Source of the DNA: Candidatus Cloacimonadota bacterium
Lineage (GTDB): Bacteria; Cloacimonadota; Cloacimonadia; Cloacimonadales; WRIO01
DNA length: 13,675 nt
Assembly (NCBI GenBank): GCA_017998585.1
Contig: JAGOCT010000016.1
Coordinates: 1-13,675, forward strand
Reading direction: 5' to 3'
Shown here: piece by piece, positions 7,665 to 13,675 of the stretch
How the letters are laid out: each line of letters starts with the position of its first letter
Position numbering within the stretch: the stretch's first letter is position 1
Notes under the pieces: generated by a model
Databases searched by the model: none
Told to the model about the DNA's origin: nothing
The model's input: the letters and a program-made list of their open reading frames with translations, nothing else
Program-made: the position numbers and the translations under genes

Positions 7665-8921
7665 ATGAAGAAAATAATCATTATACTCATCATAACATGT
7701 ATTGCCAGCCTCTATGCAATCAATACCCCTTCATCAATTCCCTATTCTGGAAGTTATATGCAAAGAGCAAAAGGGGTGGATGCAATATACTGGAATCCAG
7801 CGAATTTACCGAATTTGGAAACCAGAGCAGAAATGCAGATTTTACCCTTATCATACAGAATTTACAATAATGCTTTATCAATAGATTTATATAATGAACT
7901 GATGGTGGATACGCTGAGTCAGGATTTAAAAGACAAATTTCTTAATGAAATGGATGGTAATTTAAATGTCAACATGGAATTTAATACAATTCTTTTTGGA
8001 TACGCTACAAAAGGCTTTGGATTAGCATTAGGTTCATATTTCACCTCTTATGCCAAAATTGATGAAAACTATCTCAATCTTGTTTTAAATGGTAATGAAT
8101 ATGATCAGGATTATGTTTTTTCAAAAAAGAACAATGATATGAATTTTCTAGCAATGCAAGACATTACAGTTGCTTTTGGTGGCTATAAACTCAATAAACT
8201 GGTACCGAAATATTTAACAAACATTCCTGATATCAATTATGGCTTTTCAGTTAGTTTACTATCAGGGGCAAGCGGAAAGATGGATAAATTTAATGGCTTA
8301 TTCAAAGCAAGTGACGAAGGTTTAAACCTCAATCAGGATATGACTATCAATTATGGTGGAGGTTATGGATTTAAAGGGATGCTTGGATTTTCATCAGAAG
8401 TGTTTACAAGCAAAAACCAGTCACTATCGATGGGTATGACTTTTGATAACCTGCTTGGAATGTTCAATAACAGTATAAGTTGTGAAGCTAAAGAGTTTAA
8501 AATTACCGCAGACAATGTTTATGTAGTCAACCTTGATGATGACTTTTATACTCAGCAGGATACCACATATTCTATAGACAGTTTTTCAACTGATTTACCC
8601 ATGAAATTTGCGATGGGATTCTTATATCAGTATAAGGACTTATCAGCATCCTTAGATATCTCAAAATATTCAAAAGAATCTGCATTTGGTTCTGATGAAA
8701 TGGATACTGCATTCGCACTTGAATATGACATTTTAGGATTTATGCCTGTTCAATTCGGTCATCAGTTTGGAAATGATTCACATCCTTCTGTTACATCATA
8801 CGGGCTTGGATTAAGATGGAAATACTGGGAAACAGGACTTGGGTTCCAGTTCTATGATGCATTTGCTGGTCAGTCATCAAAAGGGACATCTTTGTCATTA
8901 CAAATGAAGTTTAGATTCTAA
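7665..8921 (+). CDS. Predicted outer-membrane beta-barrel protein (PorV/FadL-like type)
   Basis: The 418-residue product has a Sec signal peptide (residues 1-18, probable cleavage after SLYA). It then has the segment GVDAIYWNPANLP (37-49), which recalls the AxYWNPAGL start of FadL/PorV-type barrels and related uncharacterised outer-membrane families such as DUF5723. Many amphipathic strands follow, with Gly-rich turns (YGGGYGFKG, GYKLNK, YGLGLRWKYWETGLGFQFY). The last residues are LQMKFRF, ending in the Phe favoured for barrel insertion. The start is fixed by GGAGG at 7656-7660, which overlaps the stop of the preceding lipoprotein gene. The stop codon shares one base with the start of the VWA gene (TAATG). 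Transported substrate or partner is unknown. The barrel call is well supported, the exact family much less so. Confidence 0.78.
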   Translation: MKKIIIILIITCIASLYAINTPSSIPYSGSYMQRAKGVDAIYWNPANLPNLETRAEMQILPLSYRIYNNALSIDLYNELMVDTLSQDLKDKFLNEMDGNLNVNMEFNTILFGYATKGFGLALGSYFTSYAKIDENYLNLVLNGNEYDQDYVFSKKNNDMNFLAMQDITVAFGGYKLNKLVPKYLTNIPDINYGFSVSLLSGASGKMDKFNGLFKASDEGLNLNQDMTINYGGGYGFKGMLGFSSEVFTSKNQSLSMGMTFDNLLGMFNNSISCEAKEFKITADNVYVVNLDDDFYTQQDTTYSIDSFSTDLPMKFAMGFLYQYKDLSASLDISKYSKESAFGSDEMDTAFALEYDILGFMPVQFGHQFGNDSHPSVTSYGLGLRWKYWETGLGFQFYDAFAGQSSKGTSLSLQMKFRF

Positions 8922-10906
8922 TGATTTATTTAGTTTCAATATTAGTTATTATAGGAGTACTTATCTTTTACAGGGTAAGTACTCCCTTCATTTCACGAAA
9001 TAAAAGAATACTCTTAGGCGTTTTGAGATCTTCATATATTATCATTCTATGCATTTTTTTATTTAATCCTGTATTATTCTTTTTAAAAAAGCAGGTAATA
9101 CAAGATAAAGTAATTATCCTGAATGATGATTCTGAAAGTATGGAAATTAAATTTAATAATCAAGAGAAGACAAAGTATTATAATGAAATTAAAGATAATC
9201 TCATTAATATGCTTGATGCTAAAGGAATCAATTACGATATTCATAATCTTTCTGAGTACAATGAACTCAAAAAAAAGAGTTCATATATCCTACCTTTTTT
9301 TGAGTTTATAAAGAAAAAGAATAACTTTCATAATATAAAAGGCATCTTTTTTTTAAGTGATGGTTGGATTCATGATGAAAACTTACAAGCATTATCTTCA
9401 TCAGAAATCCCTGTATATACTTTTAATACAGGATTATCAGAAGAAATACATGATATTAAAATTGAAGATATCCAGTACAATAAAACAGCCTATAGATCAG
9501 AAACAGCCCTTATAAAAGCAAAAGTTAATGCTGGAGATTCTGAATCTGTCATAAAAGTTCAGTTTCTAACTGACAAAAAAGTTATTCAGGAAAAATCTGT
9601 AAAACTGATAAAAAATCAGGTTTCTGATATTGATTTTGAAATACAGTTTAATCAAACAGGCTTAATCCCCTTTTCTGTTCAGCTTTCAAATGTAAAAGAT
9701 GACTATATTCACAATAATTATATGGCAGGAGCTATCCAGGTTGTTGAATCAAAACAAAGAATTGCTTTAATTTCTGATGTTTTAAATTTTGATGTACTCT
9801 ACCTGTCTCAGCTATTACAAGCCAATAAAAGATACAATACTGATATTATCATTCAAAAAAACAAGCGATTTTATAAGAATGGTATCTCTCATCATTTAAA
9901 TCTAAAGGATTATGCTTCTGTTATTATGGTAAACAACGGTTCATTATCTATGAACAATGAGTTTAAAAACAACTTACTTACTTTAATGGACCAAAGTTTT
10001 GGTGTATTATCTATCGGTTATCCGATTAACGGTATAGAAGAGATAAGTCCTGTTACCAAGTCAAACATAAGCAATTTATTTAGAGGTAATTTTAAGGTAT
10101 CTCCTTCAGCCAATCAATACCAGATTTTTGAAAATCTTTCTTCTGAAACACAGAATATTCCAATAGTCTCATATCTGTATCTCACAGTTAAAAATCAAGG
10201 ATTAGTTCTCTCATTTATAGAAAATGAATCAAAGTCTCCTTGGATTGTGTATCGTTCTTATCTGAACTCCCACATTTTTCACATATGTGGTTTTGATATA
10301 TGGAAATGGAAATCCTTGTCAGGAACAGATAGTTATGATAATTTCTTTAATGGATTGATTGACTGGATATCCAGAAAAAACAATGAAAGATTTTATGCTT
10401 ATACAGATAAAAATACCTATTTATACGGAGAATGCGTTTCAATTATGTTAAATGCTTATGATGAGAGCTTTAATACTTTAAACAATATTTCTCCTGCTAT
10501 ATCCTTAAAAAAAGAGGGTAAAAGTGTAACTGAAGATTTTTTAGTTTTTAATAATAGCCAGTATCATATAAAAATTGAAAATTTGAAGCCAGGAAAATAT
10601 GATTATCAGGTTATAGAAAAAGCAAAAAATCTCTCGACAAATGGCGTTTTCATGATACATAGTAAAAACAAAGAACTATATGAAACAGGTTTTAACAATA
10701 GTATGCTGGCCATGTTAAGCCACATGAGTAAAGGTAGATTTGTGACATCAAAAGAGTTAGACCAATTTATCTTAAAACCTTCTAATCATACAGTAGTTCA
10801 ACAGAAAATTGAGTTACAACTATATAAAAAATGGCAAGTTATACTTCTGTTTATTACATTGATTTGTATGGAATATTTTTTAAGAAAAAGATGGGGATTA
10901 TTGTAA
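8921..10906 (+). CDS. Membrane-anchored VWA/GATase-like protein, unknown function
   Basis: This 661-residue protein matches a known architecture of VWA-containing membrane proteins with a glutamine-amidotransferase-like region. Two N-terminal membrane helices (about 2-17 and 29-54) are followed by a VWA-like domain. Its metal-site motif is DDSESM (D69, S71, S73), and FFLSDGW contains D147. A beta-rich stretch follows (180-275). A Rossmann-like segment starts at IALISDVLNFDVLYL (281-295), where GATase-like domains of this family sit; I see no catalytic Cys triad. The FDIWKWKS and GLIDWISRK segments (458-485) are family-typical, as is a late ALLxxMSKGRF-like stretch. A final membrane helix (about 637-652) ends in RKRWGLL. 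Its start overlaps the barrel gene stop by one base. Sampled composition is lower in G+C than in the fab genes. The cellular role is unknown to me. Confidence 0.8.
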   Translation: MIYLVSILVIIGVLIFYRVSTPFISRNKRILLGVLRSSYIIILCIFLFNPVLFFLKKQVIQDKVIILNDDSESMEIKFNNQEKTKYYNEIKDNLINMLDAKGINYDIHNLSEYNELKKKSSYILPFFEFIKKKNNFHNIKGIFFLSDGWIHDENLQALSSSEIPVYTFNTGLSEEIHDIKIEDIQYNKTAYRSETALIKAKVNAGDSESVIKVQFLTDKKVIQEKSVKLIKNQVSDIDFEIQFNQTGLIPFSVQLSNVKDDYIHNNYMAGAIQVVESKQRIALISDVLNFDVLYLSQLLQANKRYNTDIIIQKNKRFYKNGISHHLNLKDYASVIMVNNGSLSMNNEFKNNLLTLMDQSFGVLSIGYPINGIEEISPVTKSNISNLFRGNFKVSPSANQYQIFENLSSETQNIPIVSYLYLTVKNQGLVLSFIENESKSPWIVYRSYLNSHIFHICGFDIWKWKSLSGTDSYDNFFNGLIDWISRKNNERFYAYTDKNTYLYGECVSIMLNAYDESFNTLNNISPAISLKKEGKSVTEDFLVFNNSQYHIKIENLKPGKYDYQVIEKAKNLSTNGVFMIHSKNKELYETGFNNSMLAMLSHMSKGRFVTSKELDQFILKPSNHTVVQQKIELQLYKKWQVILLFITLICMEYFLRKRWGLL

Positions 10907-11058
10907 TAAAACGATTCATGACTAACTGTATTTTGACATATCCAGATTCATTACGACCTGCAAGCCCCAAAAAAAAATAATTCCTTTCAATATTGATAAA
11001 CTACTTGACTAAAAAACCACTCAAAAAAAAGATATTAAAAAAAACAATTGGAGGATAA
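10907..11058 (+). promoter_or_regulatory. A-rich intergenic gap with a weak possible promoter for the TPR gene
   Basis: This 152-base gap is the longest gene-free stretch on the plus strand. It contains TTGACA at 10933-10938, but no -10-like hexamer lies 16-18 bases on. It also contains TTGACT at 11005-11010 with AT-rich GATATT at 11031-11036, 20 bases apart, which is long for a sigma-70 type promoter. Runs of A (10970-10978, 11023-11030, 11037-11044) could act as curved or UP-like DNA. I see no terminator hairpin for the VWA gene, so the TPR gene may be read through from upstream or have its own promoter here. GGAGG at 11050-11054 is the TPR gene ribosome binding site. Confidence 0.3.
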
Positions 11059-12162
11059 ATGAAAAGGATTAAATCAATCATACTCATCAGCTTACTAATT
11101 TCTCTTTTATTTACCGGTAATCTATTTGCTAAAGGCAAAGAACAGAAAATAAAAGGCCAGGCTCGAGTAAACTTCAGATCTGCTGTTTTGTACGCCCGTG
11201 AAAAAAAGATTGATAAAGCGTTAAGTTTTTATTTAAAAGTGATTGAAGAATACCCTGATCATGTTGTCAGTTTATTTAATATTGCTGGTATTTACAACAA
11301 TGAAGCTTTTGAAAATCCAGATAAAGCGAATGAGTTGTATGCAAAATCAACAGAATATTACAAAAAAGTCATCTCAACTATGGATGCTATCCCTGACTGG
11401 AAAGAATATGAAGATTTTGAAAAGTATAGAAAAGAAGCTGATAAAATGATTGCCAATCAGTGGAATCGTACGTTCAAAGAAGCTTATGAACTCTTTTATG
11501 AAGAAAAATATGATGAGTCAGAAAGAATCTTTAATGAACTCGTAAAAGAAACACCTGATTCTCTGAAAACATACCAGATGTTAGCTGCAATCTACGATAA
11601 GAAAGGCGATAAAGCAAAACAACTGGAATATTTCAACCTTATTCTTGCTAAAAATCCAAATGATGAAAAAGTCATTCTTAATATTGCAGATGACTTTTAT
11701 CAATCAAAAAACTATCCAAAAGCAGTTGAATACTTTGAAAAATTAATCATTTTAGCTCCTTCAAATGCAGAATATACTTTCTTTACTGGGTTATCTTATC
11801 TCTATATGGAAAAGAAAGATAAAGCGCTTGAATACTTTGAAAAAACATTAGCTATCGATCCAAAAAACGTTGATGCTTTAGCTAACGCTGCCTATATCGC
11901 TCAATCTACTAATAATGATACAAAAGCAACTGAATTACTTAGCAAATTATATGAAGCGGATCAATCTGAGGAAAATCTGAGTACTTTATGTTATCATCTC
12001 TCAAAAGTAGAAAGCTGGAATGAAATGATTAAATATGCTGAAATCTGGTACAATCTTAACCAAACTAAAAAAGAGCCTGTTCAGCTTTTAATACTTGGAG
12101 CAATGAAGACAAAAAATAAAGCACTTGAAACAAAATATACTGCAATTTTGAAAAAAATGTAA
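11059..12162 (+). CDS. Exported tetratricopeptide-repeat protein
   Basis: The 367-residue product begins with a Sec-type signal peptide (MKRIKS, then a hydrophobic run, with likely cleavage after NLFA at residue 24). It has no lipobox, so it is probably periplasmic. The mature part consists of helical repeats. TPR-like units are visible at about 35-66 (ARVNFRSAVLYAREKKIDKA), 138-168, 171-202, 205-236 (NYPKAVEYFEKLIILAPSN) and 239-270 (KDKALEYFEKTLAIDPKN), with degenerate helices to the C-terminus. TPR arrays are protein-binding scaffolds and no enzymatic motif is seen. The start has GGAGG at 11050-11054. The 152-base gap before it may separate it from the envelope genes upstream, but strand and export signals suggest a related role. 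A strong terminator follows. The partner protein is unknown. Confidence 0.85.
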   Translation: MKRIKSIILISLLISLLFTGNLFAKGKEQKIKGQARVNFRSAVLYAREKKIDKALSFYLKVIEEYPDHVVSLFNIAGIYNNEAFENPDKANELYAKSTEYYKKVISTMDAIPDWKEYEDFEKYRKEADKMIANQWNRTFKEAYELFYEEKYDESERIFNELVKETPDSLKTYQMLAAIYDKKGDKAKQLEYFNLILAKNPNDEKVILNIADDFYQSKNYPKAVEYFEKLIILAPSNAEYTFFTGLSYLYMEKKDKALEYFEKTLAIDPKNVDALANAAYIAQSTNNDTKATELLSKLYEADQSEENLSTLCYHLSKVESWNEMIKYAEIWYNLNQTKKEPVQLLILGAMKTKNKALETKYTAILKKM

Positions 12163-12178
12163 TAATCTGCTATATTTT

Positions 12179-12208
12179 AAAGGCAAAGCAATTGCTTTGC
12201 CTTTTTTT
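12179..12208 (+). terminator. Intrinsic terminator after the TPR gene
   Basis: A perfect 11-bp stem (12179-12189 with 12194-12204) closes an AATT loop and is followed by seven T residues (12202-12208). It lies 16 bases after the TPR stop. The convergent minus-strand methyltransferase gene has its stop codon at 12207-12209, inside the T tract. Read in the minus direction the hairpin is followed by only a short T run (TTT, then AAAA), so it may serve both strands but is clearly stronger on the plus strand. Confidence 0.9.
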
Positions 12209-13346
12209 ATTTAATAATTATTTTTGCCAGTTTCACTTCCAGATCAGCATTCTTGAGTGATTTTTTCCAATGGGCTCTGAGTCTTAAAGCTGAAACTAAT
12301 TCATTACTACCACATAGAACATAAGCAACTGAAGCAGGGCATTTCTTTTTTAAAAAATCTCCTAAGTCATTATAGAGCTTAACTATGCTATTTTTGTCCC
12401 CTATACGAATTCCGTATGGGGGATTACAAATCACAATCTTACTACCTTCAGTTTCTAAGTCCTGAAAACGGGCTGTTTTCAATTCAATTCTATCACCGTA
12501 AGGTAAATCTTCAAGATTGTTTCTGGCTATTTCGATTGCTTCAGGATTTTCATCAGAACCTTTGATTAAGCCTTCAGGTAAAGGTATTATAGCCTGATCA
12601 GCTTTATTTTTTATACGAACCCATAATGCTTCATCAAAATCAGGCATGTATTTCAAACTGTCACTTTTTCTCAGATATCCTGCAGGGATATTACATTTGA
12701 GCATTAATGCTTCTGCCAGTAATGTACCAGAACCACACATTACATCATGCAAAAGGGTTTCCTTATCCCATTCACACAGTTTAATAATCACTGCCGCCAG
12801 TGTTTCCTGCAATGGAGCCGTATAAGATGTTTTTCTGTAACCTCTTTTATGTAAACTGATTCCGGCCACATCCAGATAGATACTTGCCCAGTTATCTGAT
12901 ATGTGAAGATTAAAGTTAATGTCTGCGTCCCTGGTCTTAAAATCAGGTCTGGCACCAAATTGATCTCTAAACTGATCACATATCGCATCTTTTAATATTT
13001 GTCCTGCATACAATGAATGTTGAATTTTGCTTCTGCTGACATTTGATGTAATACTAAAGGTACTACTTAAAGAAAACATGGATGTCCAGTTTATATTCGA
13101 AGCCTGAGTATATAAATACTTTTCACTATGGCATTGGAATGAGATTAATGGAGCGAGTACGCGTTGACTCAATCTGGAAGTATAAATTATCTTATAGAGT
13201 GTTTCTTTATCACAACTGATCCTAAGACCTCTTGGGAACTCTTGCAATACTTGTGCACCGATCTGTTGAAGTTCTTCTGCTGCATGTTTTTCTAATGAAC
13301 CTGCTACCTGAATAAAGTAGCGCATATTCTTTTGATATTCGTACAT
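12207..13346 (-). CDS. THUMP-domain RNA guanine-N2 methyltransferase, RlmL-type (N-terminal half only)
   Basis: The 379-residue protein has a THUMP RNA-binding region (about 50-160) leading into LHKRGYR and TSYTAPLQETLAAVI, both typical of RlmL/YpsC-type enzymes. A Rossmann methyltransferase domain follows, with motif I DVMCGSGTLLAEA (201-213), an acidic SDENPEA (264-270) and the catalytic CNPPYG (307-312). In E. coli, the N-terminal half of RlmL makes N2-methyl-G2445 in 23S rRNA. Here the second RlmK-like half is absent, as in the Firmicute YpsC form. The exact target guanine is inferred from the family. The start at 13346 has AAGGA a few bases upstream on the minus strand; a second Met seven codons on is an alternative. 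The gene converges on the TPR gene, and its stop codon lies in that gene's terminator T tract. Confidence 0.87.
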   Translation of the reverse strand: MYEYQKNMRYFIQVAGSLEKHAAEELQQIGAQVLQEFPRGLRISCDKETLYKIIYTSRLSQRVLAPLISFQCHSEKYLYTQASNINWTSMFSLSSTFSITSNVSRSKIQHSLYAGQILKDAICDQFRDQFGARPDFKTRDADINFNLHISDNWASIYLDVAGISLHKRGYRKTSYTAPLQETLAAVIIKLCEWDKETLLHDVMCGSGTLLAEALMLKCNIPAGYLRKSDSLKYMPDFDEALWVRIKNKADQAIIPLPEGLIKGSDENPEAIEIARNNLEDLPYGDRIELKTARFQDLETEGSKIVICNPPYGIRIGDKNSIVKLYNDLGDFLKKKCPASVAYVLCGSNELVSALRLRAHWKKSLKNADLEVKLAKIIIK

Positions 13347-13362
13347 ATTTTTCCTTTTTTAA

Positions 13363-13372
13363 TAAACGTTTA
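13363..13372. promoter_or_regulatory. Short CG-centred palindrome upstream of the methyltransferase gene
   Basis: TAAACGTTTA is a perfect 10-base palindrome 16 bases upstream of the minus-strand start at 13346. The core AAACGTTT is of the kind bound by LacI/CcpA-family regulators, but in AT-rich DNA such a short palindrome could be chance. No regulator gene is nearby. Confidence 0.2.
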
Positions 13373-13400
13373 AAGTCAATTTACTATGAAAATAAAAAGC

Positions 13401-13675
13401 TCATTTTATTTTTGATATTTTTACTGCACATACCTTTAATTCTGGTATCTTTGATATAGGATCCAGTTCAGTAAGCGTCAGCTTATTAGCCGGAGCTTCA
13501 TGATAATGAAACGGTATAAATACAACTCCTTTTTGAATACGTCTGGTTACAAAAGCAGGTAATTCTATCTCACCTCGTCTTGAGCTTACTTTGACAATTT
13601 CACTATTAGAAAGACTCAGATTTTCTGCATCATCTACGGATATCATAACCATTGGCTTAGCTAAATGATTCAATC
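13401..13675 (-). CDS. Formate-dehydrogenase-like molybdopterin oxidoreductase, C-terminal fragment
   Basis: Only the last 90 or so codons are in the window; the gene continues past the right edge. The first in-window codon usable as a start (TTG at 13673-13671) sits inside a conserved domain, so it is an internal Leu and not a start. The visible sequence is the molybdopterin-dinucleotide-binding C-terminal domain. It shows ISVDDAENL, then VKVSSRRGEIELPAFVT, VVFIPFHYHEAPANKLT and LDPISKIPELKVCAVKI. The last two segments strongly resemble the C-terminus of formate dehydrogenase alpha subunits (FdhA/FdhF type), which oxidise formate to CO2. The Mo/W ligand (Cys or Sec) and iron-sulfur sites would lie outside the window. 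The gap of 54 bases to the methyltransferase gene on the same strand allows co-transcription. Another molybdopterin oxidoreductase of the same superfamily remains possible. Confidence 0.8.
   Translation of the reverse strand, partial: LNHLAKPMVMISVDDAENLSLSNSEIVKVSSRRGEIELPAFVTRRIQKGVVFIPFHYHEAPANKLTLTELDPISKIPELKVCAVKISKIK

Noticed and set aside
7643..7884. Two small plus-strand frames over the start of the barrel protein gene
   Set aside because: They are out-of-frame shadows of a well-supported signal-peptide gene with its own ribosome binding site.
10933..10961. Consensus -35 box TTGACA in the gap before the TPR gene
   Set aside because: No -10-like hexamer occurs at 16-18 bases; the downstream sequence there is relatively GC-rich (acctgc).
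10970..11049. A-run region as a possible repeat or CRISPR-like element
   Set aside because: The A tracts are irregular, with no repeated unit or spacer spacing.
13401..13673. A complete small 90-residue protein at the right edge
   Set aside because: Its apparent start is a TTG inside a conserved molybdopterin-binding domain; it is the C-terminal end of a larger gene that leaves the window.

Overview
The window comes from an AT-rich bacterium with a Gram-negative-type envelope. It encodes a lipoprotein with a lipobox, a signal-peptide-bearing outer-membrane barrel protein ending in Phe, and a probable periplasmic TPR protein. The type II fatty-acid genes, the style of the envelope genes and a formate-dehydrogenase-like fragment fit an anaerobic member of the Fibrobacterota/Bacteroidota-type lineages, for example a Cloacimonadota-like organism. 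That placement is inference; no rRNA or marker gene in the window settles it.

Left part (2-4312): a compact fatty-acid synthesis cluster in the order fabH (5' end cut by the window), fabD, fabG, acpP, fabF. fabD and fabG overlap by 4 bases. All catalytic residues I looked for are present. Two clear intrinsic terminators sit inside the run, one after acpP (2974-3011) and one after fabF (4277-4312). They divide it into an upstream block ending in acpP, then fabF, then the downstream genes. Together the enzymes make malonyl-ACP, start chains on it, elongate them and carry out the first reduction.

Middle (4338-6097): rnc (RNase III, very likely starting at a TTG) is followed, with a 7-base overlap, by an Elp3-like radical SAM gene. 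A related radical SAM gene follows rnc in clostridia, so the pairing looks conserved across distant phyla.

Right-middle (6094-12162): a tightly packed envelope block. It holds a 520-aa lipoprotein, a 418-aa outer-membrane-type protein and a 661-aa membrane-anchored VWA/GATase-like protein. After a 152-base gap comes an exported TPR protein closed by a strong terminator (12179-12208). The first three are joined by overlaps or very short gaps and, with rnc and the radical SAM gene, probably share a transcript. The specific job of this block is unknown and it is the least explained part of the window.

Right end (12207-13675, minus strand): an RlmL-type THUMP-domain RNA methyltransferase converges on the TPR gene. 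Upstream of it, and running off the right edge, is the C-terminal end of a molybdopterin oxidoreductase resembling a formate dehydrogenase alpha subunit. I found no tRNA, rRNA, CRISPR array, insertion sequence or attachment site. Apart from the uncharacterised envelope block, this is an ordinary chromosomal housekeeping region.
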